From Sporanaerobium hydrogeniformans (GTDB lineage Bacteria > Bacillota > Clostridia > Lachnospirales > Cellulosilyticaceae), in assembly GCF_002735925.1 (NCBI RefSeq), contig NZ_PEDL01000025.1, positions 1-33,768 on the forward strand: a stretch of 33,768 nucleotides of DNA, written 5' to 3'. Below are positions 1-8,203 of this stretch, piece by piece (position 1 is the stretch's first letter; every line of letters begins with the position of its first letter). A program made the position numbers and the translations under genes. The notes beneath the pieces are model-generated. The model was not told the DNA's origin. It ran no database searches and worked only from the letters and a program-made list of their open reading frames with translations.

Positions 1-1
1 G

Positions 2-115
2 AGTGTAGGGTTATTATCTGGAACAAGTGCAACCACAATGGAACCACAAAGAGAATTAACACGTGCAGAGATGATGACTTTAATTATTAAGTTAAATGAA
101 CTGCTAAATCCATAA
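2..115 (+). CDS. SLH-domain protein, C-terminal end (partial)
   Basis: Only the last 37 codons are in the window, with the reading frame open from base 2 to the TAA at 113-115. The visible peptide ends in a typical SLH repeat tail: a VGLLSG turn followed by LTRAEMMTLIIKLNELL, the same TRAEM/TRGEM-type helix seen in the SLH repeats of the large glycosidase at 19285-25758. SLH repeats bind pyruvylated secondary cell-wall polymer and hold exported proteins on the cell surface. What the rest of the protein does cannot be told from here. An intrinsic terminator about 50 bases downstream separates it from the next operon. Confidence 0.75.
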   Translation, partial: SVGLLSGTSATTMEPQRELTRAEMMTLIIKLNELLNP

Positions 116-162
116 GGTGGTTATATCATCAAAGAAGAGTCTTAGATAAATAGATATAAAAT

Positions 163-231
163 AAGGGTATAACCAATAGTCTAAAAGTATCTTTAGATGC
201 AAGAAAAGAGTGTTGGTTATACCTTCTTTTT
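163..231 (+). terminator. Rho-independent terminator after the SLH gene
   Basis: AAGGGTATAACCAA (163-176) pairs with TTGGTTATACCTT (213-225), with one bulged G, and is followed by CTTTTTG. The 36-base loop contains a smaller hairpin, TCTAAA/TTTAGA (180-185 and 192-197). Confidence 0.75.
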
Positions 232-493
232 GTCTCTAAGTAGGATAGATAGATAGTGAAAAGGAGGGCACCTTAAAAAAACTAACTTTTTAGATAAATA
301 AATATAATTTATTTTTAAATATAATAAATAATTCAAATTAATTCAAAACATAATCTGTATTAACTTTAAAGGTTTTTTTTTATAATAGTGTTATAAATAA
401 GGATTATTCAGCTATTAAACATATAAGGTGCGAACTATAAAACCATTTACAGGACTCTTAGCTAGCACCTTTTTTAAATAAAGGGGTGAAAGA
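232..493 (+). promoter_or_regulatory. Upstream region of the sugar ABC operon with a terminator-like leader hairpin
   Basis: The 262 bases between the terminator and the ATPase gene hold no gene. A TATAAT box at 381-386 is the best -10 candidate, but no good -35 is visible. Downstream of it, AAGGTGC (425-431) can pair with GCACCTT (465-471), which is followed by TTTT. This is a weak terminator-shaped hairpin ending about 20 bases before the start codon. A second copy of GCACCTT lies at 268-274 and could pair with the same AAGGTGC if transcription starts further upstream. Pairing is seen directly; an attenuation role is inference. Confidence 0.35.
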
Positions 494-2023
494 ATGAATA
501 TAAAAGAAAAAAAAGAAGTACTTACCATGCGAAATATAAGTAAAAACTTTCCGGGAGTAAAGGCACTTGCTGATGTGGATTTTACACTTAGAGAAGGGGA
601 AATACATGCATTAATGGGAGAAAATGGAGCTGGAAAATCAACTCTTATTAAGGTTTTAACAGGTGTTGAAGAATTTGAAACAGGTGAAATACGACTTGCT
701 GGCACAGAAGGAGTAATCATTAACAAGTCACCTCAAGAAGCACAAGAGAATGGTATTAGTACAGTTTATCAAGAGGTTAATCTTTGTCCTAACCTTACTG
801 TAGCAGAAAATATCTTCATTGGGCGTGCGCCTAGGAAATGTGGAGGAATTGATTGGGGGACTATGAATGGGCGAGCTAAAGAAATGCTAAAAGCCCTTAA
901 TATTGAACTTGATGTAACAAAGGCACTAGAAAATTATTCTGTAGCTATTCAGCAAATGGTAGCTATTGCAAGAGCTATAGATATTTCAGCAAAGGTTCTT
1001 ATTCTAGATGAACCTACAGCTAGCTTAGATGAACAAGAAGTAAAAAAACTTTTTAATGTAATGAATCAGCTTAAAGCAAAGGGTATTGGGATTATATTTG
1101 TAACACATTTCCTTGAACAAGTATATGAGGTGTGTGACCGCATTACTGTTTTAAGAAATGGAGCGTTAGTCGGTGAATACAAGGTAGAGGAACTGCCTCG
1201 TGTTCAACTAGTAGCTAAGATGATGGGTAAAGATTTTGATGATTTAGCTAGCATTAAAAAGTTAGCGGAAGAAAGTGCAAAAAAAGAACATAAAGAAGTG
1301 TTTATAGAGGCTCAAGCATTAGGTTGTCATGGTAAGATTAATCCCTTTGATTTAACCATTCGTAAGGGAGAAGTTATTGGTCTGTCAGGGCTTTTAGGTT
1401 CAGGGCGTTCAGAGCTTGCACGTACACTTTATGCAGCAGATAAAGCAGATCAAGGAAAGCTTAAGATAAAGGGTGTTAATTCCCATATGGCAGCACCTAT
1501 TGATGCCATGAAAAGAGGGATGGCTTTTTGTCCTGAGAATAGAAAAGATGAAGGGATTATTGCAGATTTATCTGTAAGAGAAAATATTATTATCGCACTT
1601 CAAGCAAAAAGAGGCCTATTTAAGCTTCTTAGTGACAAGGAACAAGAAAAATTTGCAGATGAATATATTAAAGTGCTTCAAATCAAGACAGCTAGTCAAG
1701 ATACACCTATTAAGCAGCTTAGTGGAGGCAACCAACAAAAGGTTATTTTGGCAAGATGGTTACTCACTCATCCAGAGTTTCTAATCTTAGATGAACCTAC
1801 CAGAGGAATTGATGTAGGAACCAAAACGGAGATTCAAAAGCTCGTAGTAAAATTAGCAGAAGAGGGCATGTCTGTGATGTTTATCTCTTCTGAAATTGAG
1901 GAAATGCTCAGAACGTGTAGCCGAATGGCTATTTTAAGAGATGGTAGTAAGGTAGGAGAATTAGATGAACATGAGCTTTCACAAGAAAATGTAATGAAAG
2001 CGATCGCTGGAGGTGACAGATAA
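494..2023 (+). CDS. ytfR: Sugar ABC transporter ATP-binding protein (YtfR/RbsA/MglA type)
   Basis: This is the cytoplasmic motor of a monosaccharide importer, 509 residues with two fused nucleotide-binding domains. The first has a normal Walker A (GENGAGKST, about residue 42), the VAIQQ-type signature usual for this family and Walker B LILDEPTASLD. The second has the family's degenerate Walker A (GLLGSGRSE), an intact LSGGNQQKV signature and LILDEPTRGID. AGGGGTGA lies just before the ATG. The stop overlaps the next start (TAATG), so translation is coupled to the permeases. The two permeases match the E. coli YtfT/YjfF galactofuranose system better than ribose or galactose systems, hence the symbol. 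The true substrate is unknown; a pentose or furanose released by the nearby arabinofuranosidases is a reasonable inference. Confidence 0.9.
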   Translation: MNIKEKKEVLTMRNISKNFPGVKALADVDFTLREGEIHALMGENGAGKSTLIKVLTGVEEFETGEIRLAGTEGVIINKSPQEAQENGISTVYQEVNLCPNLTVAENIFIGRAPRKCGGIDWGTMNGRAKEMLKALNIELDVTKALENYSVAIQQMVAIARAIDISAKVLILDEPTASLDEQEVKKLFNVMNQLKAKGIGIIFVTHFLEQVYEVCDRITVLRNGALVGEYKVEELPRVQLVAKMMGKDFDDLASIKKLAEESAKKEHKEVFIEAQALGCHGKINPFDLTIRKGEVIGLSGLLGSGRSELARTLYAADKADQGKLKIKGVNSHMAAPIDAMKRGMAFCPENRKDEGIIADLSVRENIIIALQAKRGLFKLLSDKEQEKFADEYIKVLQIKTASQDTPIKQLSGGNQQKVILARWLLTHPEFLILDEPTRGIDVGTKTEIQKLVVKLAEEGMSVMFISSEIEEMLRTCSRMAILRDGSKVGELDEHELSQENVMKAIAGGDR

Positions 2024-3078
2024 TGAATAAGGCAGAAACTTCTTTTAAAAAACTAATGAGTCATAGACTCTTTTGGCCTCTTGTATGTTTGGTAGTCGTA
2101 TTACTCTTTAACCTTATTAAAACGCCTGCGTTTTTTAAGATTACTATCAATAATGGGGTACTTTATGGCTATCTAATTGATGTACTTAATAGGTCGAGTG
2201 AATTGATTATTCTAGCAGTTGGAATGACGTTAGTTGTTGCTTCTTCGGGAGGAACAGATATTTCTGTAGGAGCAGTGAGTGCTTTAGCAGGAGCTGTATG
2301 TGTTTTTTCTTTAGGCACAGGAGCAGCTTATAATATGCCTTATGGCTTAGGGTTACTTTTAGGTGTATTTGCAGGTGTAGTTTGTGGGGCATGGAATGGT
2401 TTTTTAGTTGCTAAGATGAAGATACAACCCATGGTTGCTACACTGATTTTATTTACAGCAGGACGAGGAATTGCACAGCTGATTACAGGCGGTAACATTC
2501 TTTATGTCAAGGTGGATTCCTTTAAGCGTTTAGGTGCTTTTTTACCAGGTGTACCTTTACCAACACCTATCTTTGTGGCAGCAGCAGTTGTTATCATCAC
2601 GTTACTTATCTTAAGGAAAACCGCTTTAGGTCTTTATATTCAAACGGTAGGTATTAACTCAAAGGCAGGTAAGTTAGTAGGATTAAATGCAACGCTTATT
2701 CAGTTTTTAACTTATGCATTTTGTGGGCTTTGTGCAGGGATTGCAGGACTTATTATCACTTCTCGTATTTACTCGATTGATGCCAACAATGCAGGTTTAA
2801 ATATTGAACTAGATGCCATTTTAGCAGTTGCTTTAGGAGGAAATAGTTTAGGTGGGGGTAAATTTTCTATTGCAGGAAGCATTATCGGTGCCATTACTAT
2901 TCAGGCACTTACCACTTCTCTTTATGCGATGAAGGTAACGGCTGATCAACTACCTGTTTATAAAGCCATTGTCGTTATTATTATTGTAGCTTTACAGTCT
3001 CCAGAACTTAAGAGGATGTTTAAAGCCTTAAAGCTTAAGATAAACAAAACATCAGAAGGGGAGAAGGTGACAGCATGA
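2023..3078 (+). CDS. ytfT: Sugar ABC transporter permease 1 (YtfT-like)
   Basis: This is a polytopic inner-membrane permease of 351 residues of the RbsC/YtfT family (BPD_transp_2 fold), forming half of the translocation pore. YtfT-like segments include LIDVLNRSSELIILAVGMTL, the GGTDISVGAV loop that contacts the ATPase, and DANNAGLNIELDAILAVALG. About eight to ten hydrophobic helices are visible. The usual motif reads TGGIDLSVG; here it is SSGGTDISVG, with one extra residue. It starts one base inside the ATPase stop, with GGAGGTGA upstream, and its end overlaps the second permease by ATGA, so the pair is translationally coupled and probably heterodimeric. Confidence 0.88.
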   Translation: MNKAETSFKKLMSHRLFWPLVCLVVVLLFNLIKTPAFFKITINNGVLYGYLIDVLNRSSELIILAVGMTLVVASSGGTDISVGAVSALAGAVCVFSLGTGAAYNMPYGLGLLLGVFAGVVCGAWNGFLVAKMKIQPMVATLILFTAGRGIAQLITGGNILYVKVDSFKRLGAFLPGVPLPTPIFVAAAVVIITLLILRKTALGLYIQTVGINSKAGKLVGLNATLIQFLTYAFCGLCAGIAGLIITSRIYSIDANNAGLNIELDAILAVALGGNSLGGGKFSIAGSIIGAITIQALTTSLYAMKVTADQLPVYKAIVVIIIVALQSPELKRMFKALKLKINKTSEGEKVTA

Positions 3079-4103
3079 TTAGTAAATTAAAAAGCAAATT
3101 AGAAGGCAATAACTTTTTATTAGTTATCACTATTTTACTTTTTATCGCTCTTTATGTAGCAGGAATGATTGTTTTTAGTGATAAGAACTTTGCAAAACCT
3201 CAGGTGTTTTTTAACCTATTTGTAAATAACGCAGGACTTATTATTGCTGCAGCAGGAATGACTATGGTACTGATTACTGGAGGAATTGATATTTCCATTG
3301 GTTCAGTTATTGGTATGACTTGTATGCTTCTTGCTTGGATGATGGAAAAGCAAAGTATGAGTGCAGGACTCAGTATCGTCATTGTTTTAATAGTTGGATG
3401 TGTATTTGGATTAGTGCAAGGTTTTTTTGTAGCTTATTTAAAGATACAACCTTTTATAGTTACATTAGCAGGGATGTTTTTTGCTAGAGGTATGACGGCA
3501 ATAATTAGCTCGGACATGATTAGTATTACTAATCAAAGCTTTTTAGCTATAGCCAATGCAAAGTTATATTTACCTTTCTTAGGTACTGTTAATAAAAAGG
3601 GAGTTATGGTATACCCTTATGTTTATCCAAGTGTTATTATTGCAATTGTTGTTTTGGTTATTGTTTTTATTGTGATGAAATATACAGCCTTTGGTCGCTC
3701 TATTTATGCGGTAGGGGGGAATGAACAATCAGCTCTTTTAATGGGACTTAATGTTAGACGAACCAAGTTAAAGGTTTATATTTTAAATGGATTTCTAGCT
3801 GCATTAGCAGGCTTTGCTTTTTGCTTAAATTCTTGTGGAGGATTTGTTGAGCAAGCTCGTGGTTTTGAAATGGATGCTATTGCATCAGCTGTTATTGGCG
3901 GGACATTATTAACAGGAGGAGTGGGTAATGTAATAGGAAGCTTGTTCGGTGTACTGATTAAAGGAACGATCGAATCACTTATTACCTTCCAAGGTACTTT
4001 ATCTTCATGGTGGACGAAGATAGCTATTGCTGCACTATTATGTTTCTTCATTATTTTGCAAAGTTTATTTACAGCCTTTAAAAATAAAAAAATAAAAAAA
4101 TAA
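3075..4103 (+). CDS. yjfF: Sugar ABC transporter permease 2 (YjfF-like)
   Basis: This is the second permease of the importer, 342 residues. It carries the canonical ITGGIDISIGSVIG loop, FIVTLAGMFFARGM, GGNEQSALLMGL and a C-terminal block (DAIASAVIGGTLLTGGVGNV, then GTLSSWWTKIAIA) that closely resembles E. coli YjfF. With its neighbour it would form a heterodimeric channel in the cytoplasmic membrane. The start overlaps the previous stop (ATGA), with GGGGAGAAGG upstream. The next gene is a chemoreceptor 45 bases downstream with no terminator between. No periplasmic-type binding protein gene is present in the operon, which is unusual because YtfQ-type binding proteins usually head such operons. 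Confidence 0.88.
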   Translation: MISKLKSKLEGNNFLLVITILLFIALYVAGMIVFSDKNFAKPQVFFNLFVNNAGLIIAAAGMTMVLITGGIDISIGSVIGMTCMLLAWMMEKQSMSAGLSIVIVLIVGCVFGLVQGFFVAYLKIQPFIVTLAGMFFARGMTAIISSDMISITNQSFLAIANAKLYLPFLGTVNKKGVMVYPYVYPSVIIAIVVLVIVFIVMKYTAFGRSIYAVGGNEQSALLMGLNVRRTKLKVYILNGFLAALAGFAFCLNSCGGFVEQARGFEMDAIASAVIGGTLLTGGVGNVIGSLFGVLIKGTIESLITFQGTLSSWWTKIAIAALLCFFIILQSLFTAFKNKKIKK

Positions 4104-4148
4104 GAAATAAAGGGAGAGGGCCTTTTAAGAAAGCTGAGGAGGATGCTC

Positions 4149-6188
4149 ATGTCAAGAAGGGGACCACATGTCAACAAGGGGATAGTTAAAAGAAAGCTAG
4201 GAATGCAACTTATAGGTGTATTTTTAATAGTGAGTTTAATACCGTGTCTGCTTATTGGTTATGTGAGTATTCGTGCCGTAACAAGTTCGATGGAGGTGAC
4301 ACTGGGTAAATATTCGCAAAAAATCATGGATCAGTTAGCTCATAGTATGAATGAAACGATTGTAACTACAGAAGGAATAGAAAAAAGCTTAATTGATGAT
4401 ATGAGTTTTGGGAAGCTTATCATGAAATACGATCAGTTGACAGCAAGGGAAAGGCTTACTTATGAGGCAGATGCAGATAAAAAGATTGGTAGCTTGGTAA
4501 ATAATCAAGTGTTTATAGAAGAAGTTTATGTGTTTTATAAAGATCAAGAAAAATACCGCTCGAAATTAATAGACAAAGGGATAGAATCAGAAACATTTCT
4601 CAGTAGTTCTCTTTATACTAAAATGAAGAATCAACCTTATGAAAGCTATGGCTGGTATCAAAGTGAAGCTTCAAAGGAGCAGCTTTATGTAGCTAAAAAA
4701 ATGACTAAGGAGGCGGATTCACCCATTCTGATAGCCCTACTTAATAAAAAGGGCTTTCAGGACACTATTGCATTAGCCAGCATTGAAGAAGGCATTGCAA
4801 TAGAAATCTTAGATGCAAGTTACCAGGTATTAGTAGGGAATGATGAAGGAGAAGGGACTGATACATCTTCTAAAGCAGAGGCTGCTCTTGATGAGATAGA
4901 AAATACTGGCATGCAAACAGGTACTTTTGTTTCTCAAAAAGCACTTATTAGTTTTGCAAAACTTACCAATGGATGGCAGGTTATACTTTCAGCGCCTATG
5001 ACTCTCTTGATGAAGGATTTGCAAAAGGCTTGGGGAATCATGGGTATTATTTTAACACTATGTATATTAGTTGGTTTTAGCATAAGTATTTTCATGAGTC
5101 GTAGGATAACAGAGCCTATCGTAGCTATGGCGAACCTTATGAAAAAAGTTGAAGATGGCAATCTGAATATAGAAGAAGACATCCAGACAGATATTAAGGT
5201 TTCTAGCCTTGAAGTGGGGATACTGGTAAAAGGCTTTAGCCATATGCTAAATACTCTAAAGGTGCTTATTAGTAATGCAAAAGAGGTAACAGAGGGTGTT
5301 AAGTATAATACTGTGCAGTTGGAGGAGGTAGCTAACCATACAGCGAGTTCAGCAAAAGATGTAGAGTTAGCAATAGAAAGCTTAGCTATAGGTGCAGAGG
5401 AGCAACGAAACGAAATAGAATCTGCCTTAGGTAATATTCAACGACTCGCAGATCATATTAATGAAGTAACTGATGGGATTGAAGAAATAGAAGAAGCTTC
5501 TAAAAGAAGCATGACTAGAAGTACACAAAGTAAAAAAGAAGTAGAATTGTTATGGTCTCAAACGCAAGAAACACTAGTTATGAATCAGAACATGCAAGAC
5601 CAGGTAAATAGGCTTGGTGATAAAGCGAATAATATTGGAAAGATTATAGAACAGATTAATGGGATTAATGATCAAACAAACCTATTAGCCCTTAATGCCA
5701 GTATAGAGGCAGCTCGGGCTGGACAGTTTGGATTAGGTTTCGCTGTAGTGGCACAAGAAGTAAGAAATCTTTCTGAGCAAATTCAAAGTGCCACTTTAAG
5801 CATTTCAAAAGCCGTTCAAGAAATACAAGAGGAAAAGCAGGCGACCTTAAAAGAGCTAACTAAGGCAATGGGTGTATTTGATAAACAGGTTCCTGTAGTG
5901 GAAGCAACTAAAGCAAGTTTTGAAGCTATTAATGAACAGATGCTTCAAGTAGATGAAAGAATTCATAACGTGACTGAATTACTTCTAGGTGTACAAAACC
6001 AAAAGACAGAAGTTATTGAAGAAATGAAAAGGGTTTCTGAGGTTGTAGAACAAGCAGTGAGCATCTCAGAAGAGGTAAGCTCAACTAGCGAAGAGCAAAG
6101 CAGTTATGCAAAAGAAATAAAAGATATGGTAGTAGCCTTAGTCAGTAGTGTGGAAAATCTAGAGGCAACTTATATGAAGTTTGCGTAG
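4149..6188 (+). CDS. Methyl-accepting chemotaxis protein
   Basis: This is a transmembrane chemoreceptor of about 679 residues. Helix 1 lies at about residues 18-41, an extracellular Cache-like sensor region at about 42-285, helix 2 at about 293-315 and a HAMP domain at about 316-372. The long cytoplasmic coiled coil carries the signalling tip, with segments [20 protein letters not shown] and [15 protein letters not shown]. The tip binds CheA/CheW in known receptors. The in-frame ATG at 4143 abuts GAGGAGG (4136-4142) with no spacing; the ATG at 4149 has a 6-base gap, so I start there. It follows the sugar importer without a terminator, so it is likely cotranscribed and may sense the same sugar, directly or through a binding protein encoded elsewhere. 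The ligand is not deducible from sequence. Confidence 0.9.
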   Translation: MSRRGPHVNKGIVKRKLGMQLIGVFLIVSLIPCLLIGYVSIRAVTSSMEVTLGKYSQKIMDQLAHSMNETIVTTEGIEKSLIDDMSFGKLIMKYDQLTARERLTYEADADKKIGSLVNNQVFIEEVYVFYKDQEKYRSKLIDKGIESETFLSSSLYTKMKNQPYESYGWYQSEASKEQLYVAKKMTKEADSPILIALLNKKGFQDTIALASIEEGIAIEILDASYQVLVGNDEGEGTDTSSKAEAALDEIENTGMQTGTFVSQKALISFAKLTNGWQVILSAPMTLLMKDLQKAWGIMGIILTLCILVGFSISIFMSRRITEPIVAMANLMKKVEDGNLNIEEDIQTDIKVSSLEVGILVKGFSHMLNTLKVLISNAKEVTEGVKYNTVQLEEVANHTASSAKDVELAIESLAIGAEEQRNEIESALGNIQRLADHINEVTDGIEEIEEASKRSMTRSTQSKKEVELLWSQTQETLVMNQNMQDQVNRLGDKANNIGKIIEQINGINDQTNLLALNASIEAARAGQFGLGFAVVAQEVRNLSEQIQSATLSISKAVQEIQEEKQATLKELTKAMGVFDKQVPVVEATKASFEAINEQMLQVDERIHNVTELLLGVQNQKTEVIEEMKRVSEVVEQAVSISEEVSSTSEEQSSYAKEIKDMVVALVSSVENLEATYMKFA

Positions 6189-6195
6189 GTTCAAA

Positions 6196-6954
6196 CTAAT
6201 ACTCAGGAAATGCCGAATAAATTTGAAATGGACGTCGATTCGTCCCTAAAAAGCTCGTACAGTATGTATCGAGCTTTTTATATTGCGCAGAATTAATGGT
6301 AATCTTTCCATTTATAATACTAAAGTAGTCTTGTTCCTGCAGTTTGCTTAAATGACGATACAGGCTACGTAAATTGATATGTAACAGATGACTCATTGTT
6401 TTACGACTAACTGTTAGAGTAAAAGGAAAAGAAGAACTATTGCAGCTATTAAATAGATAGAGAAGTATTGTATCGTCCAAATTATAAAGAGCACGTATCT
6501 CTGCCATATCCATATAATACTGAGAAACATTAGCGAAATAAGAAATACAGACATTAGCCACTGTAAGATTATTATGCATAGCATGAAAGAAGAGATTAGC
6601 AGGGACTTCAATAATGATGGATGCTTTGATTGTTCTTATAGAAGCAGTATATTTAGGTACATTTAGAATATATTCAAGCAAGCCAAAAATATAAGGTGAT
6701 AACATAGTATCTGCCACGATACTATCTCCAAATACAGAGTTGATAAGGCAGTGATAAGTACCACTGAGAGCAATATAGACGGTATTTGCATCATTTCCCA
6801 TTGTAAGAAATTCGGTATTCGGTTTTAGCTTTCGGAGCTTACAAAGTGGGGCGCAAGTAGATGGATTTATTTCTTCAATATCATCAGCAGTTATAGACTC
6901 TTTTGAGAATAATTTTAATACTTTGCATAGATAGTTATCATAATTATTGGGCAT
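6196..6954 (-). CDS. Crp/Fnr-family-like transcriptional regulator
   Basis: This is a 252-residue putative DNA-binding regulator. Residues of about 35-130 look like a cyclic-nucleotide-binding-type beta-barrel (TVYIALSGTYHCLI, then DTMLSPYIFGLLEYI). A long dimer helix follows at about 135-170, and a winged helix-turn-helix at about 180-235 (VSRKTMSHLLHINLRSLYRHLSKLQEQ, split here by no gap but diverged from Crp). The cAMP phosphate-binding RxS motif of Crp is not apparent, so the ligand is probably something else. GGAGG precedes the ATG. It is divergent from the nucleoside operon, with a perfect palindrome just downstream of its own promoter, which suggests autorepression and control of the operon. 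Its last 20 codons contain the shared terminator hairpin. Confidence 0.75.
   Translation of the reverse strand: MPNNYDNYLCKVLKLFSKESITADDIEEINPSTCAPLCKLRKLKPNTEFLTMGNDANTVYIALSGTYHCLINSVFGDSIVADTMLSPYIFGLLEYILNVPKYTASIRTIKASIIIEVPANLFFHAMHNNLTVANVCISYFANVSQYYMDMAEIRALYNLDDTILLYLFNSCNSSSFPFTLTVSRKTMSHLLHINLRSLYRHLSKLQEQDYFSIINGKITINSAQYKKLDTYCTSFLGTNRRPFQIYSAFPEY
6248..6284 (+). terminator. Hairpin terminator shared by convergent genes
   Basis: AAAAAGCTCG (6248-6257) and CGAGCTTTTT (6270-6279) form a perfect 10-bp stem with a 12-base loop, with a U-run on either strand. It should end the chemoreceptor transcript. It lies inside the last codons of the convergent regulator gene. Confidence 0.75.
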
Positions 6955-6982
6955 ATTTTTCCCTCCTTTTTATTAAAAGATG

Positions 6983-6997
6983 ACAAGTGTCACTTGT
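6983..6997. promoter_or_regulatory. Palindromic operator candidate between regulator and nucleoside operon
   Basis: ACAAGTG-T-CACTTGT is a perfect 7+1+7 palindrome. It lies 15 bases past the -10 box of the minus-strand promoter, so a bound dimer would block the regulator gene. The size and symmetry suit a Crp/Fnr-type dimer, but the bases differ from the Crp (TGTGA) and Fnr (TTGAT) half-sites. Confidence 0.6.
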
Positions 6998-7011
6998 TTA
7001 ATATGTATACT

Positions 7012-7040
7012 ATGTTATTATTAAATTACAAAAAAGTCAA
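7012..7040 (-). promoter_or_regulatory. Promoter of the Crp/Fnr-like regulator gene
   Basis: Read on the minus strand, TTGACT (7035-7040) and TAACAT (7012-7017) are separated by exactly 17 bases, which fits a housekeeping sigma promoter. The predicted start is near 7005, about 50 bases before the regulator ATG. On the plus strand I see no convincing promoter for the operon at 7121. The AT-rich stretch holds two copies of AAAATATTTT at 7065-7074 and 7091-7100. Confidence 0.55.
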
Positions 7041-7120
7041 CTATTTATACAAATTAAACATAATAAAATATTTTAAAATATAAAACATTTAAAATATTTT
7101 ATTCAAAAGGAGGGGTGAGG

Positions 7121-8194
7121 TTGTTACCAAGAGATAGAGTAATAAAAGCTTTAGCTCATGAAAGAACAGATCGAGTTCCTTTAGATTTCTGGGCAACTCC
7201 TGAAACTTGGAAAAATTTAAAGACTTATTTTAATACCAATGAAGAGGAAGAGATCCTACGTAAACTTCAAGTGGATATTCGCCAAGTTCAACCTGATTAT
7301 ATTGGACCTAAGATAGTAAAAGAGGAAGATGGAACCTATTTTGATGCAATGGGAGTTCATAGAAGAGTAATAAAAAATGAGTTCTGTGAGTATGAGGAAT
7401 ATGCAAGCGCACCTTTAGGTTTTGTACAGTCAGTGGAAGACTTTGAAAGATACAATAAGTGGCCTAATATTTCAAATTATGATTTTAAAGGTTTAAAGAA
7501 TAAAATCGGTCCTATAAATGAGACCTATTATATCAAGCTAGAGACAGGAGGGTTATTTGAATTTGCTTGGGCGCTTCGCGGGTATGAACAATTTATGATG
7601 GATATGATTTTGGAACCTGATATTGTTCATTTCATTATGAATAAGATAACTGAATTTTGGTGTGATTATGTAAGAGAAGCTATGGAACAAGCTGGAGATA
7701 AGTATGATATGGTGTATACCTATGATGATATTGCTGCTCAAAACTCACTTCTCATGTCAAAAGAAATGTGGGCAGAATTTATAAAGCCTTATCACGAGAG
7801 ATTAAATCAGGTAATTCATTCCTATGGTAAGACAATCATGTATCACTCATGTGGAGCCGTTTATGATATGATAGAAGATTTAAAAAAACTGCCCATTGAT
7901 GTTTTAAATCCTATTCAGCCAAGAGCAAAGGGAATGGACATGAAGGAAATAAAGAAGCATTTTAAAGATGTTCTTTCTTTTCATGGAGGCATAGATATTC
8001 AATTTGTCTTACCTAAAGGAACGAAAGAAGAAGTAGATGCTGCTGTACGACATGCAATTGATACTCTCGGTGAGGGAGGGGGCTATATATTAACAAGTGC
8101 GCACTATATTCAAGCGGATACGCCTGTAGAAAATATAGTAGAGATGTATAAAGAAGCAAGAGAGTACTCTCAAAATAAAAACTTAGAAAAATAG
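7121..8194 (+). CDS. Uroporphyrinogen decarboxylase (URO-D) family enzyme
   Basis: This is a cytoplasmic TIM-barrel protein of about 358 residues in the URO-D/MtaA superfamily, which covers haem biosynthetic decarboxylases and cobalamin-dependent methyltransferases. It opens with the family-typical RDRVIKALAHERTDRVPLDF. It has a YHSCG segment (about residue 240) resembling the His-x-Cys zinc ligands of MtaA-type methyltransferases, then SFHGGIDIQ and GGGYILTSAHYIQADTP. The third zinc Cys of methyltransferases is not evident, as the corresponding segment reads TSAHYIQ. The context is not a haem operon, so classic HemE activity is unlikely. A GTG at 7115 abuts the AAGGAGGGG site; the TTG at 7121 has better spacing, so I start there. 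It is the first gene of the nucleoside island. Substrate and reaction are unknown. Confidence 0.8.
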   Translation: MLPRDRVIKALAHERTDRVPLDFWATPETWKNLKTYFNTNEEEEILRKLQVDIRQVQPDYIGPKIVKEEDGTYFDAMGVHRRVIKNEFCEYEEYASAPLGFVQSVEDFERYNKWPNISNYDFKGLKNKIGPINETYYIKLETGGLFEFAWALRGYEQFMMDMILEPDIVHFIMNKITEFWCDYVREAMEQAGDKYDMVYTYDDIAAQNSLLMSKEMWAEFIKPYHERLNQVIHSYGKTIMYHSCGAVYDMIEDLKKLPIDVLNPIQPRAKGMDMKEIKKHFKDVLSFHGGIDIQFVLPKGTKEEVDAAVRHAIDTLGEGGGYILTSAHYIQADTPVENIVEMYKEAREYSQNKNLEK

Positions 8195-8203
8195 GAGAAG
8201 GCA

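Noticed and set aside
415-726. A 103-codon minus-strand frame opposite the ATPase gene start
   Set aside because: It is antisense to a clearly recognised gene and its composition is that of a shadow frame. The same holds for the other frames over 60 codons lying opposite the permeases, GH43, PL9 and sigma genes.
6196-6954. Pseudogene because of the terminator in its 3' end
   Set aside because: The frame is intact from ribosome site to stop and the helix-turn-helix lies before the hairpin.
7121-8194. Haem biosynthesis gene hemE
   Set aside because: The protein is in the URO-D superfamily but carries the YHSCG segment of the methyltransferase-like branch and has no haem genes around it.
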